Notes: a model not told the origin generated them from the sequence alone. Shown: positions 11,933-21,952, counted from the first letter of the stretch. The stretch is 64,000 bases of DNA from Chitinophagaceae bacterium (GCA_020403455.1 JADBXP010000002.1:50705-114704); one strand, 5' to 3'. Translations and numbers: made by a program.

Positions 11933-13744
11933 ATGAGCAGTTCAGCATCTACAGGCGGCACCCTTACCAGGGCACTCTGGAATAAACTTTTTGCATTTGT
12001 AGTGCCCTACCGTTCTGCCTGGTATATGGCTTTGATTTTGGCAGTGTTGATGGCAGTGTCAGCACCTGTCAGGCCTTATCTCATTCAGGTAACACTGGAT
12101 GCTGCTATGGGCAAGGGAATTACATTGCCCTCGTGGTTGCAGCAATTTTTACCAGCTGCCTATCGGCAGGAAATTGTTGCCTTTGTCATCTTCGTTACGG
12201 CTTTTCAACTCATTTTTATCCTGATAGAAACATCTGTGCGTTTTCTTTTCTCATTTACTACAGCCCGGTTGGGACAATGGGTAGTGAATGATCTCCGCCA
12301 GGCAGTGTACCAGAAAGTAGTTCGCTGGGAATTGCGGCAGTTCGATCGAACACCCATTGGTACGCTCACTACCCGAACCATTAATGATATCGAGAGCATC
12401 AATGATGTATTTTCTGACGGATTGATTCCCATCATAGCAGATCTGCTAACCATAGTGATAACACTGACCACCATGTTGTTCATTAATTGGCAACTGACGC
12501 TGATCAGTCTGATTCCCTTCCCACTTATGCTGGTGGCTACTTACTTTTTTAAAGAGAGCGTGAACAAAAGTTTTATGCAGGTGCGCAATGCTGTGGCGCA
12601 ACTCAATGCTTTTGTTCAGGAACACATCACCGGAATGCATGTAGTTCAGGCATTTGCCGCAGAAGAGAGAGAAATGAAAAAATTCACTGCCATCAATGCA
12701 GCACATCGAAAAGCCAATATTGAAGCCATTTTTGCCTACTCTGTTTTTTTTCCAGTGGTGGAAGTGGTGCTGGCGCTGAGCACGGGATTGCTGGTCTGGT
12801 GGGTGTCGGGAAAGACAGCTGATGCCGGGTTACTCGTAGCATTTATTTTGTACCTCAACCAGATTTTCAGACCCCTGCGGGTGATTGCTGACAAATTCAA
12901 TGTTATTCAAATGGGCGGCATTGCTGCCGAGCGGGTTTTTAAGGTGCTGGAAAATCCGGATGTTGAGCCCGCAGCAGCGGAAGGGTCCTATCGACCTGAT
13001 CAGGTAAAGGGAGCAATCGAGTTCAGACAAGTGAGTTTTGGTTATGAAGAGGGAAGGGATGTATTACAGGACATAAATTTTACGGTGCCTGCCGGATCCA
13101 CAGTCGCTTTGGTAGGTCATACCGGAAGTGGAAAATCCAGCATCATCAGTTTATTGAACCGGCTCTATCCCCTTACCCGAGGGAGTATCTTGTTGGATGG
13201 GGTCGACATTAATCAATATGATCCGAATATTGTAAGAAAGAACATAGGTGTTGTACTGCAGGATGTATTCTTGTTTTCAGGCTCTGTGGCTGACAACATC
13301 ACCCTGCGCAACCCCGAGATTTCACGTGCCCAGGTAGAGGAGGCAGCACAAATGATTGGTGTGCATGATTTTATTTTGCAATTGCCGGGAGGATATGATT
13401 ATAATGTAATGGAAAGGGGGAATACCCTGAGTTGGGGGCAGCGACAGCTTATTTCTTTTATCCGTGCACTTTTGTACAATCCGTCGGTATTGGTTTTAGA
13501 TGAAGCCACTTCATCGGTTGACTCGGAAAGTGAGCAATTAATTGAAAAAGCCATTGATCGGCTGATAAAAGGAAGAACATCCATTGTTATTGCCCACCGG
13601 CTCAGCACCATCCAAAAAGCTTCCCAGATCATTGTTTTGTCTGGGGGGAAGATCCAGGAAATCGGCACCCATGAAGAATTATTGGTTGCAGGGGGCGCTT
13701 ATTCCCGGTTGTATGAACAACAGTTGTCGGGAATGGAACTGTAA
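11933..13744 (+). CDS. ABC exporter, fused membrane and ATPase domains (MsbA/lipid-multidrug type)
   Basis: A 603-residue half-transporter. The N-terminal half has six membrane helices (residues about 25-320, ABC transporter type 1 fold with TRTINDIESINDVFSDGL). The C-terminal ATPase has Walker A GHTGSGKSS, Q-loop VLQDVFLFSG, signature LSWGQRQ (Trp instead of the usual Gly or Val), Walker B VLVLDEATSSVD and the H-loop AHRLST. It would work as a homodimer exporting a lipid, drug or peptide; the substrate cannot be read from sequence. I chose the ATG at 11933 because the upstream in-frame start overlaps the promoter. Confidence 0.9.
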   Translation: MSSSASTGGTLTRALWNKLFAFVVPYRSAWYMALILAVLMAVSAPVRPYLIQVTLDAAMGKGITLPSWLQQFLPAAYRQEIVAFVIFVTAFQLIFILIETSVRFLFSFTTARLGQWVVNDLRQAVYQKVVRWELRQFDRTPIGTLTTRTINDIESINDVFSDGLIPIIADLLTIVITLTTMLFINWQLTLISLIPFPLMLVATYFFKESVNKSFMQVRNAVAQLNAFVQEHITGMHVVQAFAAEEREMKKFTAINAAHRKANIEAIFAYSVFFPVVEVVLALSTGLLVWWVSGKTADAGLLVAFILYLNQIFRPLRVIADKFNVIQMGGIAAERVFKVLENPDVEPAAAEGSYRPDQVKGAIEFRQVSFGYEEGRDVLQDINFTVPAGSTVALVGHTGSGKSSIISLLNRLYPLTRGSILLDGVDINQYDPNIVRKNIGVVLQDVFLFSGSVADNITLRNPEISRAQVEEAAQMIGVHDFILQLPGGYDYNVMERGNTLSWGQRQLISFIRALLYNPSVLVLDEATSSVDSESEQLIEKAIDRLIKGRTSIVIAHRLSTIQKASQIIVLSGGKIQEIGTHEELLVAGGAYSRLYEQQLSGMEL

Positions 13745-13919
13745 GGCACTTATTTGTATCAGATTACAGGTTACTATTATTTTTATTGTTTCAGAAAGAG
13801 CGAAACCCGATTCCCGTGGGCATTGGCATTGTCACGGAGCACAAGGAGCCGACACTGGATTAGTGCGATAAGTTTTGCACTTTTTTGCTTTTTCCCCCCT
13901 CCTTTTCAGCACATCCCCC

Positions 13920-13927
13920 TATCTTTG
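13920..13927 (+). promoter_or_regulatory. Putative promoter -7 element of the atp operon
   Basis: TATCTTTG lies 20 bases before the atpB ATG. It is the only TAnnTTTG match seen in the 203-base gap before atpB, which otherwise holds no recognisable gene. Confidence 0.6.
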
Positions 13928-13947
13928 CCGCAAATTTTAATACGGGT

Positions 13948-15075
13948 ATGGTGTTTAAAAGCTTGAAATATTGTCTGGTAGCGGTTTTGGGGCTTTTTTT
14001 AGCAGTTTTACCCCATACCCTAAGGGCCAATGAAAACCACGAAACTGCAGCTGCCGGAGAGCATGGTGAGGCTAAAAAAGAATTTGATGCTGCTGAGGTG
14101 ATTTTCGGACACATCCTCGACAACCATGAATTTCACCTGGCCGATTACCGGGATGCTGCGGGAAAAGCTCATCCCATCTCTATTCCTCTCCCCGTTATTC
14201 TCTTTTCTCCCCAGCGTGGATGGACATCTTTCATGTCTTCCCGCCTGGAACATGGCCATGCCGTTTACAACGGATATCAATTGGTCGATAACAAAATCAT
14301 AGCGGTTACCGCTGAAGGCACCAAGGATGAAAGTGTAAAGCTGCTCGATTTGTCACTTACCCGCAATGTGGTTCAGATGCTGATTGCACTGGCCATTCTT
14401 TTGTGGTTGATGTTGTCGATTGCCAATTCTTACAAGGCCGGTAAGGGCGTTACTTCAGCCCCCCGTGGTAAACAAAATTTGTTGGAGCCGGTGATTACTT
14501 TTGTTAGAGATGAAGTAGCTAAGCCTAATTTGGGAAAGAAATACGAAAAATACCTGCCTTATTTATTGACTACTTTCTTTTTTATTCTGGTTAACAACAT
14601 CTTTGGATTGATTCCCGGAACTGCCAACGTAACCGGTAACATTGCTTTCACTGTAGTGCTCGGATTGATTTCATTTGTGGTTATTCTTTTCAGTACCAAC
14701 AGTCATTTTTGGGGTCATATCTTCAATCCTCCGGGCGTGCCGGGTTTTGTGAAACCAATCCTCATATTGGTGGAATTCCTGGGGGTATTCATCAAGCCCT
14801 TTGCCCTTATCATCCGTTTGTTCGCCAACATGGTGGCAGGACACATCATTATTATTTGTCTCATTAGTTTGATATTCATTTTTGGACAAATGAGTTCAGT
14901 TGCCGGCTGGCTGACATCGCCGGTTGCAGTGGGTTTTACGGTTTTCATTTATATGATTGAGGTGTTGGTTGCTTTCCTGCAGGCCTTCATCTTTACCAAT
15001 TTGACGGCAGTATTCATTGGAGCAGCTTTCGAAGGAGAACACCACAACGACCATGCGGAGGCGGCCCATCACTAA
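13948..15075 (+). CDS. atpB: F-type ATP synthase subunit a
   Basis: 375 residues. Subunit a forms the proton half-channels in the membrane Fo sector. A signal-like hydrophobic segment (residues about 9-28) leads to a long soluble His/Glu-rich extension, an N-terminal expansion common in Bacteroidota. The membrane part begins near residue 140 and shows the FGLIPGTANVTGNIAFTV region, the LGVFIKPFALIIRLFANMVAGH helix with the essential Arg, and the final FLQAFIFTNLTAVFIG helix. The start at 13948 follows a good promoter and gives a clean signal sequence. First gene of the operon atpB-E-F-H-A. Confidence 0.94.
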   Translation: MVFKSLKYCLVAVLGLFLAVLPHTLRANENHETAAAGEHGEAKKEFDAAEVIFGHILDNHEFHLADYRDAAGKAHPISIPLPVILFSPQRGWTSFMSSRLEHGHAVYNGYQLVDNKIIAVTAEGTKDESVKLLDLSLTRNVVQMLIALAILLWLMLSIANSYKAGKGVTSAPRGKQNLLEPVITFVRDEVAKPNLGKKYEKYLPYLLTTFFFILVNNIFGLIPGTANVTGNIAFTVVLGLISFVVILFSTNSHFWGHIFNPPGVPGFVKPILILVEFLGVFIKPFALIIRLFANMVAGHIIIICLISLIFIFGQMSSVAGWLTSPVAVGFTVFIYMIEVLVAFLQAFIFTNLTAVFIGAAFEGEHHNDHAEAAHH

Positions 15076-15351
<276 letters not shown>

Positions 15352-15372
15352 GAGTATCCGGCGGAAAAAAAC

Positions 15373-15407
15373 AACCGCATTCAAAGCACAGGGCGGCGAA
15401 TGCGGTT
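15373..15407 (+). other. Perfect 10-bp hairpin between atpE and atpF
   Basis: AACCGCATTC (15373-15382) and GAATGCGGTT (15398-15407) are exact reverse complements around a 15-base loop. No T-run follows, so it is not a standard terminator. It sits in the only long gap inside the operon (94 bases). A role as an RNA processing or stability element is inferred from position. Confidence 0.7.
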
Positions 15408-15445
15408 AACCTGATTTTCATTATTGAACCTATATTTTCTTCTCT

Positions 15446-15940
15446 ATGAATTTACTTACTCCTGATCTGGGGCTACTCATTTGGACGCTGCTGGCTTTTC
15501 TTATTGTTTTCTTTATTCTGAAATCAATGGCATGGCCTGCCATTATCAAGGGTCTCAAAGAGCGTGAGCAGAACATTGAAGAAGCCATTGCTACTGCTGA
15601 AAGAGTGAAAGGTGAAATGGCAGCACTGCAGAGCGAAAACGAGCAATTGATGGCACGTGCACGCGAAGAGCGCAGCCAACTGCTGAAAGACACCCGTGAG
15701 CAAACACAGAAGATGATCAGCGAAGCCAAAGACAAAGCAAAAGCTGAATACGATCGTATTGTGGCTGAAGCCCAGCAGTCCATTACCCAACAAAAGAATG
15801 CAGCCCTCACTGAAGTGAAAAATCAAGTAGGTGCTTTGGTAATAGAAGTAAGTGAAAAAGTGCTGCGCCGCGAGTTGAGTGACCGCAACCAGCAGGAAAA
15901 ATACATCAACCAGTTAGCTGAAGACCTGAAACTTTCCTGA
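15446..15940 (+). CDS. atpF: F-type ATP synthase subunit b
   Basis: This 164-residue protein has one N-terminal membrane helix (residues about 7-28, LGLLIWTLLAFLIVFFIL) and then a long charged helix that forms the peripheral stalk holding F1 to Fo. The length and the KSMAWPAIIKGLKEREQNIEEAI region are typical. The stop is 1 base before the atpH ATG, so the two are translationally coupled. Confidence 0.94.
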   Translation: MNLLTPDLGLLIWTLLAFLIVFFILKSMAWPAIIKGLKEREQNIEEAIATAERVKGEMAALQSENEQLMARAREERSQLLKDTREQTQKMISEAKDKAKAEYDRIVAEAQQSITQQKNAALTEVKNQVGALVIEVSEKVLRRELSDRNQQEKYINQLAEDLKLS

Positions 15941-15941
15941 T

Positions 15942-16505
15942 ATGCCTAACCCACGTTTAGCTGCACGCTATGCCAAGAGTCTCGTTGACCTCTCACAAGA
16001 GCAAGGTCAGTTGGAAGTGGTATTTGCCGATATGCAATTCCTCCACAGCCTTTGTGCTGCCAGTGCTGAATTGGTTAATTTGCTGAAGAGTCCGGTAATC
16101 AAATCGGACAAGAAAATAAAAATTCTGGAAGCCTTGACGGCTGGAAAAATTAGCGCTCTCTCAACAGCATTTATTACACTTTTGGCAAAGAAAGGTCGTG
16201 AAGGAGACTTGATGGAAATGGCACAATCATTTGTGAAACAATACCAGACATTGAAGGGTATTCACCCCGTTAAATTGACTACTGCTTCCCCTGCCGGTGA
16301 TGCCCTGAAGCAATTGATCGAGAAAAAAGTAAAGGAGGTTAAAGGATGGAAGCACATTGAACTGGAGACGGTGGTTGATGAAAAAATTATTGGTGGTTTC
16401 TTGCTCGAACTGGACAGTCAGCTTTTAGATGCCAGCATCCTGCATGATCTCCGCCAGGTGAAGAGACAATTTGACAAAAATCTTTTTATACAGAATATCC
16501 GCTAA
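15942..16505 (+). CDS. atpH: F-type ATP synthase subunit delta
   Basis: This 187-residue protein links the top of F1 to subunit b. The N-terminal helical bundle begins PRLAARYAKSLVDLSQEQ, followed by LLKSPVIKSDKKIKIL; the C-terminal part contains VDEKIIGGFLLELDSQLLDASI, the family signature. Length is typical. The spacing of 1 base from atpF and 35 bases to atpA places it in the same operon. Confidence 0.94.
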   Translation: MPNPRLAARYAKSLVDLSQEQGQLEVVFADMQFLHSLCAASAELVNLLKSPVIKSDKKIKILEALTAGKISALSTAFITLLAKKGREGDLMEMAQSFVKQYQTLKGIHPVKLTTASPAGDALKQLIEKKVKEVKGWKHIELETVVDEKIIGGFLLELDSQLLDASILHDLRQVKRQFDKNLFIQNIR

Positions 16506-16540
16506 CAGCGAAAAAATAAACAATCTAAAGCGTATCAATC

Positions 16541-18118
16541 ATGGTAGACATTAAACCGGATGAAATATCAGCGATACTGCGCCAGCAGCTGAGTAATTTC
16601 AACGCAGGTGCCGATCTGCAGGAAGTAGGAACTGTTTTGCAGGTAGGCGATGGTATAGCCCGTGTTTACGGACTCAACGGTGTATTGAGTGGTGAGCTCG
16701 TGGAATTTGAGAATGGTGTAAAAGCCATTGCCCTGAACCTTGAGGAAGACAATGTGGGTGTGGTATTGATGGGTGAAGGTGGCGATATTAAAGAAGGTGC
16801 TCGTGTAAAAAGAACTGGACAGATCGCATCCATTAAAGTGGGTGAGGGTGTAGTTGGACGGGTTATCAATACCCTGGGTGAACCCATCGATGGTAAAGGG
16901 CCATTGCAAGGTGAATTATATGAAATGCCGCTCGAGCGCAAGGCACCGGGGGTAATCTATCGCGAACCTGTTAAAGAACCACTTCAAACAGGTATCAAAG
17001 CCATTGATGCGATGATTCCCATCGGTCGCGGACAACGTGAGTTGGTAATCGGTGACCGTCAAACGGGTAAAACTGCTATCTGCCTCGATACCATTATTAA
17101 TCAGAAAGAATTTTACGAGGCAGGTCAGCCGGTATATTGCATTTACGTAGCGATCGGACAAAAAGCATCAACTGTCGCAGGTGTGATGAAGACTTTGTCA
17201 GATAGCGGTGCTATGGCATACACAACTATTGTATGTGCTTCTGCCTCTGATCCGGCTCCACTGCAGTTCTATGCTCCTTTTGCCGGTGCTGCCATCGGAG
17301 AATTCTTCCGTGATACCGGTCGTCCGGCCCTGATTATTTATGATGACCTTTCCAAGCAAGCCGTTGCTTACCGTGAAGTTTCTTTGTTGCTGCGTCGTCC
17401 TCCGGGTCGTGAAGCATATCCCGGTGACGTATTCTACCTGCACAGTCGCTTACTCGAGCGTGCTGCCAAGGTGATCAACAACGATGATGTGGCTAAAAAC
17501 ATGAATGACCTGCCTGCATCCATTCGTCACATGGTAAAAGGTGGTGGTTCACTCACTGCCCTTCCCATCATTGAAACACAGGCGGGTGACGTATCTGCTT
17601 ATATCCCAACGAATGTGATCTCAATTACTGACGGACAGATCTTCCTGGAAGGTAATTTGTTCAATGCCGGTATTCGTCCTGCCATCAACGTAGGTATATC
17701 TGTAAGCCGTGTGGGTGGTAATGCACAGATCAAGTCCATGAAAAAAGTAGCAGGTACATTGAAACTTGATCAGGCATTGTACCGTGAGTTGGAGGCCTTC
17801 TCTAAATTCGGTGGTGACCTAGACCCTGCTACAAAGAATGTAATTGATAAAGGGGCTCGCAACGTGGAAATTCTGAAGCAGGCACAATATTCACCAATGA
17901 CAGTTGAAAAGCAGGTAGCCATTATCTATCTCGGATCACAGGGTCTGCTGAAGGAAGTGGCGGTAAAGAAGGTGAAGGAGTTTGAAGTACATTTCCTGCA
18001 AGAAATGGACAATAAACTGCCGCATGTATTAGCTGAATTCAAGAAAGGACAATTAAACGATGGTAGTTTGGCTGAAATGGTTGAGTTAGCCAAGAATATA
18101 ACTCCCCAGTACAAATAA
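16541..18118 (+). CDS. atpA: F-type ATP synthase subunit alpha
   Basis: A 525-residue regulatory nucleotide-binding subunit of the F1 hexamer. It shows the N-terminal beta-barrel, Walker [10 protein letters not shown], the [11 protein letters not shown] region, YDDLSKQA and the alpha/beta signature [14 protein letters not shown]. The C-terminal helices end in the usual [12 protein letters not shown] strong terminator follows directly, and atpG is not next. The genes for gamma, beta and epsilon must be elsewhere in the genome, if present. Confidence 0.97.
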   Translation: MVDIKPDEISAILRQQLSNFNAGADLQEVGTVLQVGDGIARVYGLNGVLSGELVEFENGVKAIALNLEEDNVGVVLMGEGGDIKEGARVKRTGQIASIKVGEGVVGRVINTLGEPIDGKGPLQGELYEMPLERKAPGVIYREPVKEPLQTGIKAIDAMIPIGRGQRELVIGDRQTGKTAICLDTIINQKEFYEAGQPVYCIYVAIGQKASTVAGVMKTLSDSGAMAYTTIVCASASDPAPLQFYAPFAGAAIGEFFRDTGRPALIIYDDLSKQAVAYREVSLLLRRPPGREAYPGDVFYLHSRLLERAAKVINNDDVAKNMNDLPASIRHMVKGGGSLTALPIIETQAGDVSAYIPTNVISITDGQIFLEGNLFNAGIRPAINVGISVSRVGGNAQIKSMKKVAGTLKLDQALYRELEAFSKFGGDLDPATKNVIDKGARNVEILKQAQYSPMTVEKQVAIIYLGSQGLLKEVAVKKVKEFEVHFLQEMDNKLPHVLAEFKKGQLNDGSLAEMVELAKNITPQYK

Positions 18119-18136
18119 TTGCTTTCAGCAACATAT

Positions 18137-18175
18137 AAAAGACCCCCTTTCAAATTAGTGAGGGGGTCTTTTTTT
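18137..18175 (+). terminator. Intrinsic terminator after atpA
   Basis: GACCCCCT (18141-18148) pairs with AGGGGGTC (18161-18168), flanked by an A-run before and seven T after. It ends the atpB-E-F-H-A transcript 20-50 bases after the atpA stop. Confidence 0.92.
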
Positions 18176-18252
18176 GACCGATTGAAAGATGTTAGAGAAA
18201 TGTTTTTTTTCTTGCAGTTTCAACTCTTACCCATACCATATGTTATCGTAAT

Positions 18253-19188
18253 ATGCAATCATTGATCCAGGTTTCATCACTCACCAAAAAGTATGGTTCT
18301 TTTACAGCAGTAAATGAACTATCCTTTTCTGTACAAAAAGGCGATGTATATGGATTCCTAGGTCAAAACGGGGCAGGAAAGAGCACTACCATCAGGATGC
18401 TGATGACACTCATCGAGCCAACTGCCGGTGATATCAGAATCTTTGATCTACCCCTCTCCACCCACCGCAAGGAAATACTGCGACAAACCGGTGCCGTAAT
18501 AGAAAAACCTGAAGTGTATCCTTATTTGTCTGCCTACGACAATCTTCGCTTATTCGCCCGCTTAAGTGGAGTAAAACTGAGCCGCGCCCAGTATATGCAG
18601 CAATTAGAGCAAGTTGGACTTGCCTCCCGTGCACACGATAAAGTGAAAACCTTTTCCCAGGGAATGAAACAACGCCTGGGTATCGGTATAGCCCTCGTTC
18701 ACAATCCCCAACTGATTGTGCTCGATGAACCTACCAATGGACTCGACCCACAGGGCATTGCAGATATCCGCAACCTATTGCTCTGGTTAAGCCGGGAACA
18801 GAAAAAAACAATACTCATCTCTTCTCACCTGCTCAGTGAGATTGAACAGGTTGCTACCCGTGTTCTGATCATCGACAAGGGTAAAAAACTGGTAGAAGGA
18901 AGTGCAGAGGAATTATTCGACCCTTCAAAAACGATAGTGGAATTACAAACCAATGACACAGCTGCCGCTCGAGAGAGATTGATTGCCAGCAATTGGGCCG
19001 CTCATTTGCGTGAATCCACTGGTAACAACATCAAATTGCAAATGAACCGCAATGATATTCCTGCCCTGAACAGAGATTTGGTGCAGTGGCAAATCGATGT
19101 GCTTTCCTTGCAACAACAACACTCACTGGAAGATTATTTTTTACAGGTAACAGCCGGAAAAAAACATGTGGACACTTTTTCAAATTGA
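18253..19188 (+). CDS. ABC-2 type transporter, ATP-binding protein
   Basis: A 311-residue ATPase of the CcmA/NatA/BcrA type. Walker A is GQNGAGKST, the signature is FSQGMKQRLGIG, Walker B is LIVLDEPTNGLDPQG and the H-loop is SSHLLSEI. The last 80 residues form the C-terminal extension usual in this group. The 3' end overlaps the permease gene by 23 bases, so the two are co-translated and form one transporter. The substrate is unknown; the LolA-like gene that follows suggests an envelope or lipoprotein-related role, but this is an inference. Confidence 0.9.
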   Translation: MQSLIQVSSLTKKYGSFTAVNELSFSVQKGDVYGFLGQNGAGKSTTIRMLMTLIEPTAGDIRIFDLPLSTHRKEILRQTGAVIEKPEVYPYLSAYDNLRLFARLSGVKLSRAQYMQQLEQVGLASRAHDKVKTFSQGMKQRLGIGIALVHNPQLIVLDEPTNGLDPQGIADIRNLLLWLSREQKKTILISSHLLSEIEQVATRVLIIDKGKKLVEGSAEELFDPSKTIVELQTNDTAAARERLIASNWAAHLRESTGNNIKLQMNRNDIPALNRDLVQWQIDVLSLQQQHSLEDYFLQVTAGKKHVDTFSN

Positions 19189-20041
19189 ATTGTTCAAGAT
19201 TTTCCGCCGACCGCGGACCTATATTGCATTTGCCGCTATCACCGCGTTGATAGGGATGGTGCAATTGGGACTCAAAGTTGACGGACAAGAATATGCCTCT
19301 TTTGTGATGGCAGATTTCAACAGTTCATTTGCATTGGAAGGTAACCTGCTGAATGGCTATTTTGTTTGTTTCATTGTGCTGCAATTACTGCTGGTACATG
19401 TTCCTCTGCTGATCGCACTTATTGCTGCAGATATGATTTCCGGTGAAGCCAACACGGGCACTCTTCGATTGCTTATGTCAAAACCTGTGAGCAGGGTTGA
19501 ATTCATTTTGGCCAAATACCTGGCATCCGTAGTATACACAATTATGCTGCTCGTTTGGGTAGCACTCCAGGCGCTTTTCCTGAGTATGCTCATCTTCGGA
19601 ACCGATGATATGTTCATCATGAAGAGCAGTTATGCTGTCTTGATCAAGTCCGGTGATGTTTTCTGGCGGTATGCCGGTGCATTTTGTTTTGCCGCTCTTG
19701 CGATGACTACAGTAGCTGCCCTAGGCTTCCTCTTATCATTGTTTGCAGAGAATTCAATAGGTCCGATTGTGGCTACCATGAGCGTAATTATTGTGAGTAC
19801 CCTCCTCAGTACCATGAATATTCCTTTGTTCAATCTGGTCAAGCCCTACTTGTTTACAACCCACATGATCACCTGGAAAGAGTTTTTTGATCTGCGGGTG
19901 AATGAACTTAACGAAGCCATTCCTGGATCTCTGGCCTATCCGGAAAAAATCAAGACTTCCGCCCTTATCTTATTGATACACATAGTTGTGTTTGTAGGGG
20001 CTGCCGCTGTTATTTTTAAAAGAAAAGATATTGTAAGCTGA
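19166..20041 (+). CDS. ABC-2 type transporter, permease
   Basis: A 291-residue membrane protein with six predicted helices: after FAAITALIGMVQLGL, at GYFVCFIVLQLLLVHVPLLI, near YTIMLLVWVALQALFLSML, at FCFAALAMTTVAALGFLLSL, at IVATMSVIIVSTLLS, and at the C-terminus (LILLIHIVVFVGAAAVIF). The DMISGEANTGTLRLLMSKPVSR loop is the hallmark of ABC-2 permeases of the NatB/NosY type. It starts inside the ATPase gene and its stop overlaps the next start (TGATG), so three genes are tightly coupled. Confidence 0.88.
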   Translation: MWTLFQIELFKIFRRPRTYIAFAAITALIGMVQLGLKVDGQEYASFVMADFNSSFALEGNLLNGYFVCFIVLQLLLVHVPLLIALIAADMISGEANTGTLRLLMSKPVSRVEFILAKYLASVVYTIMLLVWVALQALFLSMLIFGTDDMFIMKSSYAVLIKSGDVFWRYAGAFCFAALAMTTVAALGFLLSLFAENSIGPIVATMSVIIVSTLLSTMNIPLFNLVKPYLFTTHMITWKEFFDLRVNELNEAIPGSLAYPEKIKTSALILLIHIVVFVGAAAVIFKRKDIVS

Positions 20042-20733
20042 TGCGATCATTCATGACATTTTTTCTGCTTGTTATTGCTGCCACTTTACAGGCACAGGAT
20101 GTAACAGTCCTGGTTGCTAAAGTAAAAGCCAAACTTGATCAGGTGAACGATTACATCGCTGAAGGAAAGATGAAAACAGATGTGGCCTTCATCAAGGCAC
20201 CGGTAGGAAAAGTTAAAGTTTATTTCCGCAAGCCCGATCGATTTAAACTACAGAAAGATGGCGGAATTTCAATCCTGCCCAAGGGTGGCATCAGCATCAA
20301 TATGCGTTCGCTCTTAACTACCGAGCGATTCTTGGCACTTGATGCGGGAACTCAATTACTAGACGGACAAACACTGCGCATCGTAAAGCTGCTGCCTGTG
20401 GAAGAAAACAGTGATGTTGTTTTAACCACCTTGTACATAGATGAGCCCGGTCTGTTGATCAAGAAAGCGATTTCCACCACGAAGGAAAATGGAACCTATG
20501 AAATGGAAATGCAATACGGAAATTTCCGCCAATATGCTCTTCCTGATAAAGTGGTAATCAGTTTCCAGACAAAAGACTATAAACTACCTAAAGGCGTTAC
20601 CCTCGAATTCTCTGATGGGGACAAACCAAAAACAGAGGCAGAAAAATTGAGGAACAAGAAAGGTAGAATAGAAATTACCTATGCCAGCTATACCATCAAC
20701 AAAGGGATAGCAGAGTCTGTTTTCAAACAGTAA
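20041..20733 (+). CDS. LolA-like outer-membrane lipoprotein carrier family protein
   Basis: A 230-residue secreted protein. Residues 1-19 are a signal peptide ending LQAQ, the usual Bacteroidota cleavage context. The rest shows the repeating beta-strand pattern of the LolA/LolB fold, with VKVYFRKPDRFKLQ and later DKVVISFQTKDYKLPKG. It would bind a hydrophobic ligand in the periplasm. Its start codon overlaps the stop of the ABC permease by one base. Homology to LolA is judged from pattern, not from a search, so the family call is moderate. Confidence 0.7.
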   Translation: MRSFMTFFLLVIAATLQAQDVTVLVAKVKAKLDQVNDYIAEGKMKTDVAFIKAPVGKVKVYFRKPDRFKLQKDGGISILPKGGISINMRSLLTTERFLALDAGTQLLDGQTLRIVKLLPVEENSDVVLTTLYIDEPGLLIKKAISTTKENGTYEMEMQYGNFRQYALPDKVVISFQTKDYKLPKGVTLEFSDGDKPKTEAEKLRNKKGRIEITYASYTINKGIAESVFKQ

Positions 20734-20774
20734 TGAGATAAATATTACGATTAAGCTTTAGAGCCAATTATCCT

Positions 20775-21863
20775 TTAGTTGTCATCAATGCGCTCATCTA
20801 CTGAGTTCGCAAACATCCGTGCACTCATTTTTTTCAGGGGATTGCTGTTCATCTCTGCATGTCCGGTTCTATGCTGGTATATTTCAATGGCTTCAAAAAC
20901 AGCTGCCAACATAGAACTATGATCGGCCTTACCCTTGCCTGCAATGTCAAAAGCAGTACCGTGGTCCGGACTGGTTCTGATGGCGGGAAGTCCGGCTGAA
21001 TAGTTTACACCCTCTCCCACTGAAAGACTTTTAAATGGAATTAATCCCTGATCATGGTACATGGCCAGAACGCCATCAAATCTTTCATGATAGCCCCTTG
21101 CAAAAAATGCATCAGCAGAATATGGACCAAAAACCATCATCTGATGTTTCATCTCTTTGATGAGAGGTTGAATCACCGACTCTTCTTCTTTGCCGATTAG
21201 TCCCTGGTCACCAGCATGCGGATTGAGTCCGAGTACTGCTATCCTTGGTTTGGAAATACCAAAATCTTTGATCAGGCTTTGCTGAAAGATAGATAGTTTG
21301 GAACGAAGTGATTCACGGGTTACTGCTTTGGCAGCATCTTGCAGGGGAATGTGTTCCGATACAACACCCACCCGCATATTCGAAGCTACCATCATCATCA
21401 GTACATCCTGAACCTGGAACATTGCTTTGAGGTAAGGGGTATGACCAGAGAAAGGGAATTCATCAGAAAATATGTTTTTCTTGTGAATCGGTGCTGTAAC
21501 GAGTGCATGTATTTTTTTATCCAACAAGGCCTGGGTAGCAGTTTGGAGAGAGAGCAGTGCATATTTCCCACCGATCGCATTCAATTCCCCGGGTTTGATT
21601 TCTACTTCTTCCTCCCAACAGTTATACAGATTGACTTGTTTCAGAAAGGGCCTGTTCAGGTCTTTGAGGTTGCTGTAGTTGAGGTTCAAATCGGGCAGCG
21701 ATTTGCGATAGAAATTCAAAACTTTGTTGTTGCCAAAAATGACAGGTGTACAGAAATCTGTCAGGCGGCTGTCAGAAACAGTTTTGATCAGCAATTCAAT
21801 TCCGATGCCATTGAGATCCCCTGTGGTAAAGCCAACAATAGGTTTTTGTGTTTCATTGCTCAT
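20775..21863 (-). CDS. pdxA: 4-hydroxythreonine-4-phosphate dehydrogenase
   Basis: This 362-residue enzyme of pyridoxal 5'-phosphate synthesis oxidises 4-phosphohydroxy-L-threonine with NAD. The family motifs are present: GFTTGDLNGIGIE at the N-terminus, LVTAPIHKK, FSGHTPYL (first metal His), GLNPHAGDQG (second His), YHDQGLIPFK (third His), and TSPDHGTAFDIAGKG near the end. Length is slightly above the usual 330. It is divergent from rsmA, as pdxA and rsmA (ksgA) are neighbours in many bacteria, though usually in the same direction. Confidence 0.95.
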   Translation of the reverse strand: MSNETQKPIVGFTTGDLNGIGIELLIKTVSDSRLTDFCTPVIFGNNKVLNFYRKSLPDLNLNYSNLKDLNRPFLKQVNLYNCWEEEVEIKPGELNAIGGKYALLSLQTATQALLDKKIHALVTAPIHKKNIFSDEFPFSGHTPYLKAMFQVQDVLMMMVASNMRVGVVSEHIPLQDAAKAVTRESLRSKLSIFQQSLIKDFGISKPRIAVLGLNPHAGDQGLIGKEEESVIQPLIKEMKHQMMVFGPYSADAFFARGYHERFDGVLAMYHDQGLIPFKSLSVGEGVNYSAGLPAIRTSPDHGTAFDIAGKGKADHSSMLAAVFEAIEIYQHRTGHAEMNSNPLKKMSARMFANSVDERIDDN

Positions 21864-21952
21864 GCGTCCAAATTATTAGGTAAAAATACGTAATCCTAAG
21901 CAGCAATCGTCTGAAATGACTGTAATGCCAAAACTTCCAACGGCAAATACTG

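Noticed and set aside
13754..13966. Small ORF (70 residues) before atpB, possibly atpI-like
   Set aside because: The translation lacks a two-helix membrane pattern and it overlaps the atpB promoter and start; likely chance.
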